64,000 nucleotides of DNA from NCBI RefSeq assembly GCF_900167185.1, contig NZ_FUWM01000004.1, forward strand, positions 1-64,000, given 5' to 3'. The notes beneath the pieces are model-generated. The model did not search any database. It was given only the letters and a program-made list of their open reading frames with translations, and was not told the DNA's origin. Shown here in pieces: positions 25,657-34,523 of this stretch. This DNA comes from Selenihalanaerobacter shriftii. Its GTDB lineage: Bacteria > Bacillota > Halanaerobiia > Halobacteroidales > Acetohalobiaceae. Position 1 is the first letter of the stretch. Every line of letters begins with the position of its first letter. The position numbers and the translations under genes were made by a program.

Positions 25657-27213
25657 ATGGCTGAAATACCAATTATAGCAGTACTATTAGTGATTGGTTT
25701 GTTGGCTGTAGTCGTTGGCATTACTATCTTTTCGACCCGTTTTACTAGAACAACTTCTGATTTTTATGTAGCCGGTGAAGAAATCAGTGTTTTCCAAAAT
25801 GCTTCTGCTATTTCTGGTGATTACTTGAGTGCAGCATCATTTTTAGGAGTTGCAGGTGCAGTTTTTCTAAACGGATTTGACGGTATTCTCTATGCATATG
25901 GTTTCTTCTTAGGTTATGTACTTCTATTAATGTTTATTGCCGGTCAATTAAAGAAGTTTGGAGAATATACTATACCAGACTTTGTTGAAGGCCGCTTTCA
26001 TACAAAAACTGGTAGATTAATTGCCATTGTCTGTGTTATTATGATTTCCTTATTCTATGCTGCACCCCAAATGTTAGGTGTAGGAAATGTCTTAGGCTTA
26101 TTATTAGGTATACCCTATACAGCAGCAGTTATAGGTGCAGGAGTCGTAATTACCCTCTACGTAGCATTTGGAGGTATGAAAGGAACTACTTTAAATCAGG
26201 TTATACAGTTTTGGGTACTATTCACAGCTATGGGATTACTAACAGTTATTGCCTTTGGTAAAGGCTTTAGTTATTCTGAAATTTTGCAGACTCTATCTAC
26301 CCGAAGCGGAGAGATTACACTACCAGGCGGAATTACCCAAATGTTTAATGGAGCTGAATGGACTTCGCCAAATGGGTGGCTTAGCTTTAAGGACACTATG
26401 TCATTGTTAATTGCCCTTTGCTTTGGTACAGCTGGATTACCACATATTTTAGTTAGATTCTATACAAACCCTTCTGGTGCTAAAGCAAAATGGACAGTAA
26501 TTGGAGTTTTAATATTAATTGGTTCATTCTATATTATTTCTCCATATGTTGGTACTGCTATGAGATATATCATGGTAGAAAAAAGTCATTTGTTAAAAGA
26601 GTATATGGCTAATGCGTTAGCCAAAAATGGTAAAAATCTAGCAGTTCCTATTAGTGCCTTTATCTTTGGCGGCCAGACATTATTAGGAATTACAATAGCA
26701 GGTGCAGTAGCTGCCGTACTATCAACAGTAAGTGGATTGCTTATGTCTTTAACTTCTGCTTTAGGTCATGACTTATATACAAGTTTAATCAATCCTGATG
26801 CATCTGAAGAACAGCAAGTTAAAGTAGCAAAAGGCTCTACATTAATCATGGGAGCTATTGTAACTACTCTAGGTGTCGCTGTTCAAGGTCAACAGATTGC
26901 TGTTTTAGTAGGATTAGCATTTGCTCTTGCAGCTAGTACTTTCTTCCCTATTTTAGCTTTAGGAATCTGGTGGAAAAGAGCAACTACTAAAGGCGCTATT
27001 GCAGGAATGCTTACAGGATTATTAAGTTCATTTATCTTAATTTTCCTTAAAGATGCATTCCCACCTATATTACAGTTTAATAATCCAGCTATGCTTACTA
27101 TGGCCTTAGCTATCGTAGTTAATGTAGGTGTCTCTTTAGTAGATGGTAAGATTCCAGCAGATGTAAATGACTTTATGGAGTTAGTCCATGGTCCAGAAGA
27201 AGAAGCTGCTTAA
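25657..27213 (+). CDS. actP: Sodium:solute symporter, ActP-like acetate permease
   Basis: A 518-residue integral membrane protein of the SSS family with about 13 helices. Family features are FYVAGEEISVFQNASAISGDYLSAASFLGVAG near residue 35, typical of ActP/MctC acetate and pyruvate carriers, then YTIPDFVEGRFHTKTGR, GFGGMKGTTLNQ-like VAFGGMKGTTLNQVIQFW, and GTAGLPHILVRFYT. The Na+ site residues of helix 8 lie in the VLSTVSGLLMSLTSALGHDLY region. It most likely takes up acetate with Na+. It is translationally coupled to the small subunit. A second acetate transporter of another family follows downstream. Confidence 0.88.
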   Translation: MAEIPIIAVLLVIGLLAVVVGITIFSTRFTRTTSDFYVAGEEISVFQNASAISGDYLSAASFLGVAGAVFLNGFDGILYAYGFFLGYVLLLMFIAGQLKKFGEYTIPDFVEGRFHTKTGRLIAIVCVIMISLFYAAPQMLGVGNVLGLLLGIPYTAAVIGAGVVITLYVAFGGMKGTTLNQVIQFWVLFTAMGLLTVIAFGKGFSYSEILQTLSTRSGEITLPGGITQMFNGAEWTSPNGWLSFKDTMSLLIALCFGTAGLPHILVRFYTNPSGAKAKWTVIGVLILIGSFYIISPYVGTAMRYIMVEKSHLLKEYMANALAKNGKNLAVPISAFIFGGQTLLGITIAGAVAAVLSTVSGLLMSLTSALGHDLYTSLINPDASEEQQVKVAKGSTLIMGAIVTTLGVAVQGQQIAVLVGLAFALAASTFFPILALGIWWKRATTKGAIAGMLTGLLSSFILIFLKDAFPPILQFNNPAMLTMALAIVVNVGVSLVDGKIPADVNDFMELVHGPEEEAA

Positions 27214-27268
27214 AACTATATCTGTTAAACCCATCTAATTATATAGATTTGCCCCTTTTTTTAAAGTT

Positions 27269-27347
27269 GCCCCCTTTTTTATTAATCAGGCACCATAAGA
27301 AGTGGATGCAGTAGCACCTGATAATAAAAAATGTGGGGCTTTTTTTA
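27269..27347 (+). terminator. Extended multi-part hairpin ending in a T run
   Basis: An outer GCCCC/GGGGC stem encloses TTTTTATTAATCAGG pairing almost perfectly with CCTGATAATAAAAA. The remaining loop of about 26 nt contains a short CAC/GTG helix. The structure ends in TTTTTTT at 27341. It serves as the terminator of the ActP transcript but is larger than needed. A simpler GCCCC-T7 copy precedes it at 27251. The rest of the gap to 27660 shows nothing clear. Confidence 0.6.
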
Positions 27348-27670
27348 TTTGTTTAATCTCCCCTATCTTAACCCTTCCAATCCTAATAAAATAATAATTA
27401 TTATGTCTAATATAAATAATTATTTAAACTTTATGAATATTATTTTCACTTAACATATATATTTTTTATAACAATATAAAATTCATATTACTCCTCTTCT
27501 CTCTATTTTACTTTTATTACCTCGATACCAAATATAATAATAAATAGGATTATCATGCTATTTTGTTTAACTTTTATAAATATTTAGAAAATTTAAACAA
27601 GTTTGCAGGAAAAATAAATACTATATAGAAATAATTTGAAGAAGAAACAATAAGAAAGGAGGTGAGTCAA

Positions 27671-28291
27671 ATTAAAAATAAAATTGCAAATCCAGCTCCT
27701 TTAGGATTAGCAGGCTTTGCATTAACCACATTCGTACTCAGTTTTTACAATGCTGGAATTTTTCCAGCAGAAAGTAAAGCTATTGTCTTTCCACTAGCTT
27801 TATTCTATGGAGGCTTAGCTCAATTTATGGCTGGAATGTGGGAATTTAAAACAGGCAATACTTTTGGTGCTACTGCATTTACTTCTTATGGTGCCTGGTG
27901 GATGTTTTTTGCTTTACTTGAGTATTCTCTTACTTTAGGCTGGATAGAATTAGGTTCTCATGGAGCTACTGCTATAGGCTTAGTCTTAGCTGCTTGGGCA
28001 TTCTTTACATTCTACCTATGGATAGCTACTTTTAAAATCAATAAAGCGACTTGGTTAATATTTTTAACCTTATGGGTTACATTTGCTTTACTTGCCCTGG
28101 GTGAACTAGTATCACCTCAGTTTGGGATCGCAGGTGGTTATCTAGGATTAGTATGTGCTTCAATAGCCTGGTATACTTCTGCAGCTGAAGTAATCAATGA
28201 AGTATCTGGTGAAGCAGTATTACCAATTGGGAATATTGTTACTAGTAATCAAGAATCTGCAGTTGGTGAAGAGACTGTAAATGCCTCGTAA
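27671..28291 (+). CDS. satP: Acetate uptake transporter, GPR1/FUN34/SatP family
   Basis: A membrane protein of about 206 residues with six helices. The family signature NPAPLGLAGFALTTFVLS lies near the N-terminus; FYGGLAQFMAGMWEFKTGNTFGATAFTSYGAWWM follows in the middle and GYLGLVCASIAWYTSAAEVIN near the end. These proteins move acetate or succinate with protons. The start is odd: the perfect ribosome binding site AAAGGAGGTGA overlaps the only GTG (27662), leaving no spacer, and the codon at the right distance is ATT (27671), which I chose. It forms a second acetate route beside ActP. Confidence 0.85.
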   Translation: MKNKIANPAPLGLAGFALTTFVLSFYNAGIFPAESKAIVFPLALFYGGLAQFMAGMWEFKTGNTFGATAFTSYGAWWMFFALLEYSLTLGWIELGSHGATAIGLVLAAWAFFTFYLWIATFKINKATWLIFLTLWVTFALLALGELVSPQFGIAGGYLGLVCASIAWYTSAAEVINEVSGEAVLPIGNIVTSNQESAVGEETVNAS

Positions 28292-28309
28292 TAATTTATA
28301 AAAACATAA

Positions 28310-28366
28310 AACACTCCTTCTTATCCATTTAAATAAAAAAATATATTTAAAGAAGGAGTGTTTTTA
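28310..28366 (+). terminator. Terminator after satP
   Basis: A 12-bp stem (ACACTCCTTCTT pairing with AAGAAGGAGTGT) with an A/T-rich loop, followed by TTTTT. Confidence 0.85.
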
Positions 28367-28542
28367 TATCATTTAAGTTACTAATTAATAAAGAATGTTG
28401 AAATTGAAGATACTTATTTAAATTTTATGAATATTGTTTCTAAATAACCTATATAATTCTTATAACATCATATTTTTTCACTAACACTACTATTTATCAA
28501 ATATTTTAAATAATAACATTTATAATTTAAGGAGGTGATACT

Positions 28543-29022
28543 ATGGTTGATCATACTGCTGAAGAATTAACTAATGAAGATATTACTATGGTGGATTTGA
28601 ATATAAATAAAATATTATTAGCAACTGATGGTTCAAACTATTCAATAAAGGCAACTAAGTCTGCTGTCTCTCTAGCTAAAATATTCGATGCTGAAATTGA
28701 TGCTGTCTTTGTAGACACTGGCAGACAAAAAGCACAGTTACCAGAAGAAAACTTAAGCGATAAAGTAACTTTAGGAATAGATCCTACTGAAGCTGGACTA
28801 ACAGCAGCTAAAAAGTTTGGTGATGAAAACAATGTGAAAATAAATACAAAGGTATTAAGAGGTGGAGTTACTAAGCAAATAGTGAAGTATTCTAAAAACA
28901 ATAAAATTGATTTAATTGTCTTAGGTGAATCTGGAAGGACTGGCTTAAAGAGAATTGCTCTAGGTAGTGTAGCTTTAAGTGTAACTAAAGCTGCTGATGT
29001 CCCTGTTTATGTAGCTAAATAA
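28543..29022 (+). CDS. Universal stress protein family protein (second copy)
   Basis: A 159-residue paralogue of the protein at 24797, with the same acidic N-terminal extension (MVDHTAEELTNEDITMVDL). The first strand is ILLATDGSNYSIKATKSAV and the ATP-binding loop VLGESGRTGLKRIALGSVALSV. The ATG has AAGGAGGTGAT in front. The two copies frame the two acetate transporter genes, which suggests duplication of a usp-transporter unit. It is followed by a bidirectional terminator shared with hydA. Confidence 0.93.
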   Translation: MVDHTAEELTNEDITMVDLNINKILLATDGSNYSIKATKSAVSLAKIFDAEIDAVFVDTGRQKAQLPEENLSDKVTLGIDPTEAGLTAAKKFGDENNVKINTKVLRGGVTKQIVKYSKNNKIDLIVLGESGRTGLKRIALGSVALSVTKAADVPVYVAK

Positions 29023-29030
29023 AATCTAAT

Positions 29031-29066
29031 AAGGCCCTTCCTCAAATTGAAGAAGGGCTTTTTATT
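29031..29066. terminator. Bidirectional terminator between uspA2 and hydA
   Basis: An imperfect stem (AAGGCCCTTC with GAAGGGCTT) in the gap of 44 bp between two convergent genes. T runs lie on both sides (TTTTTATTTT on plus, TTATTAGATTTTATTT on minus). Confidence 0.7.
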
Positions 29067-30872
29067 TTAATTATTCTTATCTGCTACTTTCATTTTTTCA
29101 TTCTTCTTAACACTATATCGCTCATCCCGAGTATACATCTGTCTATCTACATAAGGAGTATGTAATAGTCTCTGTGATCTTTCACTATGAGGTTCACCTA
29201 AATACTCATCATATAACTGCTTAATATATGGATTTTCATGAGCAACTCTATGTTCCTTCTCTTCATCTGCCTTAAATAACCCTTCAGCACGTTTAACTCT
29301 ATCACTGAACATCCTCATCCATTTATCTCTTCCAGAATATATCGGTTGTCCACCTCCACCAACACATCCTCCAGCAGGACAAGCCATTACTTCTACAAAA
29401 TCATAATCAGCTTCTCCACTCATAATTTTATGAATTAATTTTCTAGCATTACTTGTACCTCTAGCTACTGCTACTTTAAGGCTTTTACCATCTTTTAAAT
29501 CAATCTCAGCTTCTCTAAAATCATCGCTTCTTACACTTTCTAATTTAAAATCCTTTAATCTTTCTCCTGTGATCTTTTCGTAAGCAGTTCTTAATGCAGC
29601 TTCCATTACACCACCAGTTGAACCAAAAATTACTCCGGCTCCAGTTGCATATCCCATTGGATTATCATATTCTTCTTCTGGTAAGTTCGTAATATCTAAT
29701 CCTACTTGTTTTATCATCTCGCCTAATTCACGAGTAGTCAACACAGCATCTACATCTCTAAAACCACTGGAATCCATCTCTGGTCTTTGTGATTCATATT
29801 TCTTAGCTACACAAGGCATAGTTGAAACACAGAAGATATCTTCAGGATCTATCCCAGCTCTTTCAGCATAATAAGATTTAGTTAAAGCTCCAAAAACTTG
29901 TTGTGGTGATTTACAACTAGAAAGATTATCTATCATAGACGGATAGTAAGTTTCACAGAACTTAACCCATCCTGGACAACAAGATGTGAATTGAGGTAAG
30001 TCTTTACCACTTTCTAATCGTTCCATCAATTCATAACTCTCTTCCATCACAACTACATCTGCTCCAAAACAGTCATCAAAAACTTTATCAAAACCTATTC
30101 GTCTTAAAGCAGTCACCAACTGTCCAGTAACTAAGCTTCCTATCTCCATTCCAAACATTTCTCCAATAGTTACTCTTATTGAAGGTGCTGTCTGAATCAC
30201 CACATGTTTAGACTCATCTGCTAGGGCATCCCATACTTTCTGAGAATCATTCTGCTCATGTAAAGCACCAGTCGGGCAGACCATAATACACTGACCACAT
30301 GTAATACATGGAGTATCCATTAAACTTTCATTATATGCTGGAGCAGCAACAGCTTTAAATCCTCTATCTATTACATCATAAATATGTACTTCTTGAATCT
30401 CACTACAAACACTTATACATCTTCTACATAGAATACATTTGCTCGGCTCACGAACCAGTGATGGTGAAAGGTCATCTACTGGAAATTCATTCCTTGCCCC
30501 ATCAAAATCTATATCTCTAATACCATACTGTTTAGCTAAAGATTGTAATTCACAATTTTGATTAGCAGCACAGGTTAAACAATCGAAAGGATGGTCTGAT
30601 AAAAAGAGCTCTAATACCTTCTTTCTTGCTTCTATAACCTGTGGAGTATTCGTTTTAACTTCTAACCCTTCACTAACCTTATATATACAAGCAGGTTGAA
30701 GTTTTTCTTCTCCTTTAATCTCTACCATACATACTCTACATGCACCTGGTTCATTTAAATCTTTCAAATAACAAAGTGTTGGTATATCAATATCAAGCTT
30801 GGCAGCAGCATCTATTATTGTTGCTCCCTCTTCTACTTCTACCTCTTGACCGTCAATCTTTACAGTAATCAA
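29067..30872 (-). CDS. hydA: [FeFe]-hydrogenase catalytic subunit HydA (NADH/ferredoxin-dependent)
   Basis: The H-cluster subunit of a trimeric, probably electron-bifurcating hydrogenase. Of its 601 residues, 1-80 hold a plant-type [2Fe-2S] domain (CYLKDLNEPGACRVC...C), followed by the H-C-C-C cluster (HPFDCLTCAANQNCELQ) and two [4Fe-4S] motifs (CILCRRCISVC, CITCGQCIMVCPTGAL). The H-cluster signatures are FTSCCPGWVKF, MPCVAKKYESQRPE and EVMACPAGGCVGGGGQP. The start is TTG behind GAGAGGAGG. It is the last gene of hydCBA and should oxidise or form H2 with NADH and ferredoxin. Confidence 0.95.
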   Translation of the reverse strand: MITVKIDGQEVEVEEGATIIDAAAKLDIDIPTLCYLKDLNEPGACRVCMVEIKGEEKLQPACIYKVSEGLEVKTNTPQVIEARKKVLELFLSDHPFDCLTCAANQNCELQSLAKQYGIRDIDFDGARNEFPVDDLSPSLVREPSKCILCRRCISVCSEIQEVHIYDVIDRGFKAVAAPAYNESLMDTPCITCGQCIMVCPTGALHEQNDSQKVWDALADESKHVVIQTAPSIRVTIGEMFGMEIGSLVTGQLVTALRRIGFDKVFDDCFGADVVVMEESYELMERLESGKDLPQFTSCCPGWVKFCETYYPSMIDNLSSCKSPQQVFGALTKSYYAERAGIDPEDIFCVSTMPCVAKKYESQRPEMDSSGFRDVDAVLTTRELGEMIKQVGLDITNLPEEEYDNPMGYATGAGVIFGSTGGVMEAALRTAYEKITGERLKDFKLESVRSDDFREAEIDLKDGKSLKVAVARGTSNARKLIHKIMSGEADYDFVEVMACPAGGCVGGGGQPIYSGRDKWMRMFSDRVKRAEGLFKADEEKEHRVAHENPYIKQLYDEYLGEPHSERSQRLLHTPYVDRQMYTRDERYSVKKNEKMKVADKNN

Positions 30873-30893
30873 CTTTTGACCTCCTCTCTAAAC

Positions 30894-32696
30894 TTACCCT
30901 CTAGCAATTGCATCAAATGGACATTCTTCTTCACAAATCCCACAATCCTTACACTCTTCAGGATCTATCGTATAACCTTCCTCTTTACTTCCTTCTATGG
31001 TTGCGGCTGGACATTTTTTAGCACATAATCCACATGCTTTACATTTCTCCTCATCAATTGTGTAATCTAGTAAAGCTTCACATACACCGGCTGGACATCT
31101 CTTATCGAAAACATGAGCTTCATATTCCTCTCTAAAATAATTAAGAGTACTTAAAATAGGGTTAGGAGCTGATTGTCCCAAACCACACAAAGATGTTTTC
31201 TTAACTTCAACAGATAAAGCTTCTAATTTATCAAGAATATTAGACTCTGCTTCACCTTCAACTATTTTATTTAACATCTCTAATAATCTTTTGGTTCCGA
31301 CTCGACCTGGTGTACACTTCCCACACGCTTCGTCTTGAGTAAAATCTAAATAATATCTAGCAACGTCAACCATACAAGTGTCTTCATCCATAACAATCAA
31401 ACCACCAGAACCCATCATGGAACCAACTTCTATTAAAGTGTCATAATCTACAGAGATATCTAAATTTTCTTTAGGAATACATCCTCCAGATGGTCCACCT
31501 GTTTGAGCAGCTTTAAACTCTTTGCCTCCGGGGATTCCACCTCCTAATTCGAAGATGATTTCTCGTAAAGTAGTCCCCATAGGCACTTCGATTAATCCAG
31601 TATTATAAATGTCTCCTGCTAAAGCAAAGACCTTGGTTCCTGTGCTTTCTTCTGCACCTATATGGCTAAACCATTTACCTCCATTTAAAATTATTTGTGG
31701 AACATTTGCTAAAGTTTCAACATTATTAATTAAAGTCGGTTGATTCCATAATCCCTGATTAGCAGGATAAGGAGGCTTAGATCGAGGATCTCCCCTATCT
31801 CCTTGTACTGAATGAATTAAAGCTGTCTCTTCACCACAAACAAATGCTCCTGCTCCAACTCTAATCTCTAAATTAAAATTAAAACCTGTATCAAATATGT
31901 TTTTACCTAATAATCCTAATTTATTAGCTTCTTTAATGGCTTTTTCTAACCTTTCAACTGCTAATGGATATTCGGCTCTTATATAAACATAACCTTGCTC
32001 TGCTCCTATAACATAAGCTGCAATTGCTAATCCTTCAATTACACTATGAGGATCACCTTCTAATATACTTCTATCCATAAATGCTCCAGGATCACCTTCA
32101 TCTGCATTACAAATTACATATTTAGGATTTCCTTCAGCTTTACGAGTAAACTCCCATTTAAGGCCAGTAGGAAAACCTCCCCCACCTCTACCTCTTAATT
32201 TTGAAGTCTTTACCTCTTCAATTATCTCTTGTGGGTTCATGTGAGTTAAAGCTTCCCCTAAAGCTCTATAACCATCTCTAGCAATATACTCTTCTATTTC
32301 ATACGGTTCAATAAATCCACAGTTTTTTAAAGCAAGTCGTTGCTGGTATTTATAAAAACCCATATTTTCATACTCTGGAATTTTGCGTCCTGTATCTGGT
32401 TCTTCATAAAGTAAATCATCTATAATTTCACCATTAATTAAATGTTCCTGTACAATCTGCTGCACATCCTCTGGTTCCACCTGACAGTAGAAGATTCCCG
32501 TTGGAGCATCTTCTTGATAAATAACTACTATCGGGCCCTTTTCACAAAAGCCAAAGCATCCGGTTTTAGTTAGTTTAGTCTCTTCTTCTAAATTATTGTC
32601 TGCTAGCTGGTCTACCAAATTTTGATAAATATCTTCACTACCAGAAGAAAAGCAGCTAGTTCCTCCACAGACCAACATTTCTGTTTTGAGTGCCAT
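30894..32696 (-). CDS. hydB: Hydrogenase flavoprotein subunit HydB (NuoF-like)
   Basis: The diaphorase subunit of the HydABC hydrogenase, 600 residues. An N-terminal thioredoxin-like [2Fe-2S] domain (VCGGTSCFSSGS...GCFGFC) comes first. The NuoF core has the FMN/NADH sites GRGGGGFPTGLKW near 167, CNADEGDPGAFMDRSILEGDP and the ESTGTKVFALAG region. The [4Fe-4S] motif is CGKCTPGRVGT. Two C-terminal ferredoxin-type clusters (CKACGLCAKKCP, CKDCGICEEECP) close the chain. It takes electrons to or from NAD(H). Confidence 0.95.
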   Translation of the reverse strand: MALKTEMLVCGGTSCFSSGSEDIYQNLVDQLADNNLEEETKLTKTGCFGFCEKGPIVVIYQEDAPTGIFYCQVEPEDVQQIVQEHLINGEIIDDLLYEEPDTGRKIPEYENMGFYKYQQRLALKNCGFIEPYEIEEYIARDGYRALGEALTHMNPQEIIEEVKTSKLRGRGGGGFPTGLKWEFTRKAEGNPKYVICNADEGDPGAFMDRSILEGDPHSVIEGLAIAAYVIGAEQGYVYIRAEYPLAVERLEKAIKEANKLGLLGKNIFDTGFNFNLEIRVGAGAFVCGEETALIHSVQGDRGDPRSKPPYPANQGLWNQPTLINNVETLANVPQIILNGGKWFSHIGAEESTGTKVFALAGDIYNTGLIEVPMGTTLREIIFELGGGIPGGKEFKAAQTGGPSGGCIPKENLDISVDYDTLIEVGSMMGSGGLIVMDEDTCMVDVARYYLDFTQDEACGKCTPGRVGTKRLLEMLNKIVEGEAESNILDKLEALSVEVKKTSLCGLGQSAPNPILSTLNYFREEYEAHVFDKRCPAGVCEALLDYTIDEEKCKACGLCAKKCPAATIEGSKEEGYTIDPEECKDCGICEEECPFDAIARG

Positions 32697-32709
32697 CTTA
32701 TTCCTCCTT

Positions 32710-33219
32710 CTATCGGTATTGATTTAGTAGATCAGAAACTTTATCTGGCTCTATTCTACCATGAACATCATCTCCTACAACAACTACTGGTGCCATTCCA
32801 CATGCTCCTATACAGCGAGCAGTTTCTAAAGTGAATAAATTGTCTTCAGTCGTCTCTCCAGGCTCTATCTTTAATTCATCTTTTATTCTTTTTAAAACTT
32901 CTTCTGCACCTTTTACATAACATGCAGTTCCTGTACAGATTTCTATTGTATACTTTCCACGAGGAGTAGTAGAGAATAATGAATAGAAACTTACTACACT
33001 ATAGACCTTACTAAAAGGAATATCTAACCCTGTAGCCACCCTAATCTGTATTTCCCGTGGTAGATATCCAACTATCTTTTGAACTTTATGTAAAACATTG
33101 ATTAAAATTCCTTCTTCACCTTGATTTTCTTCTATAATCTTATCTATTTGATTCAATTCTTCATCACTTAATTTTGATTCTTCTGTCTTCTTATCTATTT
33201 GTTCTTCTGTAGTTGCCAC
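32710..33219 (-). CDS. hydC: Hydrogenase [2Fe-2S] subunit HydC (NuoE-like)
   Basis: A 169-residue thioredoxin-fold [2Fe-2S] protein. An acidic N-terminal segment precedes a helical part (LINVLHKVQKIVGYLPREIQ), then SVVSFYSLFSTTPRGKYTIEICTGTACYVKG and ETARCIGACGMAPVV, which supply the four cluster cysteines. It is the first gene of hydCBA, with 13 bp to hydB. I chose the GTG at 33219; a GTG at 33228 overlaps the AAAAGGAGG binding site and cannot be used. It transfers electrons in the hydrogenase complex. Confidence 0.94.
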   Translation of the reverse strand: MATTEEQIDKKTEESKLSDEELNQIDKIIEENQGEEGILINVLHKVQKIVGYLPREIQIRVATGLDIPFSKVYSVVSFYSLFSTTPRGKYTIEICTGTACYVKGAEEVLKRIKDELKIEPGETTEDNLFTLETARCIGACGMAPVVVVGDDVHGRIEPDKVSDLLNQYR

Positions 33220-33308
33220 TACTTCCACCTCCTTTTATGGTCAATGAATATTATCTCCACAATGAAACATTTTATACTATTTTACTTTTGAATAGTTATT
33301 AAATATAG

Positions 33309-33341
33309 AAAAACGCCAGTACTAATTTATAGTACTGACGC
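33309..33341 (-). terminator. Terminator of the Fur-family regulator gene
   Basis: Stem GCGTCAGTACT with AGTACTGGCGT and a 7-nt loop, followed on the minus strand by TTTTTC. It separates perR from the hyd operon. Confidence 0.85.
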
Positions 33342-33368
33342 TCTGTTTAAATATTTAATATTTTATTT

Positions 33369-33761
33369 TTAATTACATTCTGAACATAAACCAAAAAACT
33401 CCATCCTATGATAGTCAATATCACATTCCATCTTCTCTTCAATACCTTGATTAATTTCAACATGAATCGGTTCATCAACATCTAAAACCCTACCGCATTT
33501 TAAACATGTAAAGTGATAATGATTCTCTGGATTACCATCAAATCTGCTATATGAGCTACCGTAATTCAGCTCCATAATCTTCCCCATCTCTTTTAATACA
33601 TTTAGATTTCTATATACTGTTCCTAGACTAATATTGGGGATTTCTTCTTTAACTTGCTCATAAATCCAATCTGCAGTTGGGTGAGATGTAGTACTTCTTA
33701 AAACGTCTAATATCTTCTTTCTCTGCTTTGTCATTCTTCTTTTAGGTTTAGATTCATCCAT
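33369..33761 (-). CDS. perR: Fur-family metalloregulator, PerR-like
   Basis: A 130-residue DNA-binding repressor. The winged helix spans about 10-85 (MTKQRKKILDVLRSTTSHPTADWIYEQVKEEIPNISLGTVYRNLNVL). The dimer domain has HYHFTCLKCGRVLDV with a zinc CxxC, and LCSEC at the end for the second CxxC. The PerR-type candidate metal ligands His/Asp (SRFDGNPENHYH) are present, which favours peroxide sensing over iron sensing, though this is not certain. It stands alone with its own promoter, upstream of the oxygen-sensitive hydrogenase operon. Confidence 0.85.
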   Translation of the reverse strand: MDESKPKRRMTKQRKKILDVLRSTTSHPTADWIYEQVKEEIPNISLGTVYRNLNVLKEMGKIMELNYGSSYSRFDGNPENHYHFTCLKCGRVLDVDEPIHVEINQGIEEKMECDIDYHRMEFFGLCSECN

Positions 33762-33821
33762 ATTTATCCACCTTTTTTATACTTATTCTTATAATTAATA
33801 ATAGTAATAATTATTAATTAA

Positions 33822-33850
33822 ATTATATCAGTTAATCTTTTAAGTGTCAA
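33822..33850 (-). promoter_or_regulatory. Sigma-A promoter of perR with a possible Fur/Per-like operator
   Basis: On the minus strand TTGACA (33845-33850), a 17-nt spacer and TATAAT (33822-33827). Just downstream (33790-33820) is a symmetric A/T stretch of TAATAAT units that resembles a Fur/Per box. Autoregulation is inference. The rest of the 300-bp gap to nfu is A/T-rich. Confidence 0.7.
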
Positions 33851-34063
33851 AAACTTAATATTTCTATTAATCATTTTATATTAATTTTTAAATATTTTTT
33901 TATTTAAAAGGAATTTTAAGTATTGACCAAGAATTATTTATTGTTGATGACTTAATTATTTTGTAATGTTACATATTTAACAGTATTAGATATTGAGTTT
34001 TTGATATAATAAAAATAAGCATTTATTGTAATGAATGTTTTTGGGAGGAGGTGACTGATTATA

Positions 34064-34285
34064 ATGAAAGAACAAGTTGAAGCTGCATTAGATAAAGTTA
34101 GACCATCTTTACAGGCTGATGGTGGAGATGTTGAATTAGTTGAAATTGATGGTGGAGTTGTGAAAGTAAGATTAACTGGAGCTTGCGGTGGTTGCCCAAT
34201 GTCTCAAATGACTCTTAAGAATGGTATTGAAAGAGTGCTTAAAGAAGAAGTTCCAGAAGTAGAATCTGTAGAATCTGTAGAATAA
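34064..34285 (+). CDS. NifU C-terminal domain (Nfu) iron-sulfur scaffold protein
   Basis: A 73-residue stand-alone Nfu domain: [41 protein letters not shown] with the cluster-binding CGGCPMS at about 46-52. It holds or transfers [4Fe-4S] clusters to apoproteins; the nearby hydrogenase genes would be plausible clients. The ATG follows GGGAGGAGGTGA at normal distance. It is monocistronic and closed by a terminator. Confidence 0.93.
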   Translation: MKEQVEAALDKVRPSLQADGGDVELVEIDGGVVKVRLTGACGGCPMSQMTLKNGIERVLKEEVPEVESVESVE

Positions 34286-34305
34286 TAAATCTTAAATAAA
34301 TTATA

Positions 34306-34343
34306 GACCTTACTGATTTTTCAGTAAGGTCATCTCATTTTTT
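34306..34343 (+). terminator. Terminator after the nfu gene
   Basis: Stem GACCTTACTGA with TCAGTAAGGTC around a TTTT loop, followed by ATCTCATTTTTT. Confidence 0.85.
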
Positions 34344-34374
34344 AAAAAATAATTTAATTTTTTTAAGTTTTCCC

Positions 34375-34403
34375 TTGACTCTAATCAAAAAATGATTTAT
34401 AAT
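34375..34403 (+). promoter_or_regulatory. Promoter of the tRNA-Pro/tRNA-Tyr pair
   Basis: TTGACT (34375-34380), a 17-nt spacer and TATAAT (34398-34403), 37 bp before the first tRNA. Confidence 0.85.
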
Positions 34404-34439
34404 TTATATTGTCGCTGTTGAAAAACAGTAGAAATTTGT

Positions 34440-34516
34440 CGGAGCGTGGCGCAGCCTGGTAGCGCACCTGGTTTGGGACCAGGGGGTCGAAGGTTCAAAT
34501 CCTTTCGCTCCGACCA
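34440..34516 (+). tRNA. tRNA-Pro (anticodon TGG)
   Basis: The acceptor stem CGGAGCG pairs with CGCTCCG, followed by discriminator A and an encoded CCA. The anticodon stem-loop CCTGG-TTTGGGA-CCAGG gives anticodon TGG. The T loop is GGTTCAAATCC. The C1-G72 pair is typical of proline tRNAs. Confidence 0.97.
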
Positions 34517-34523
34517 TCTTTTT

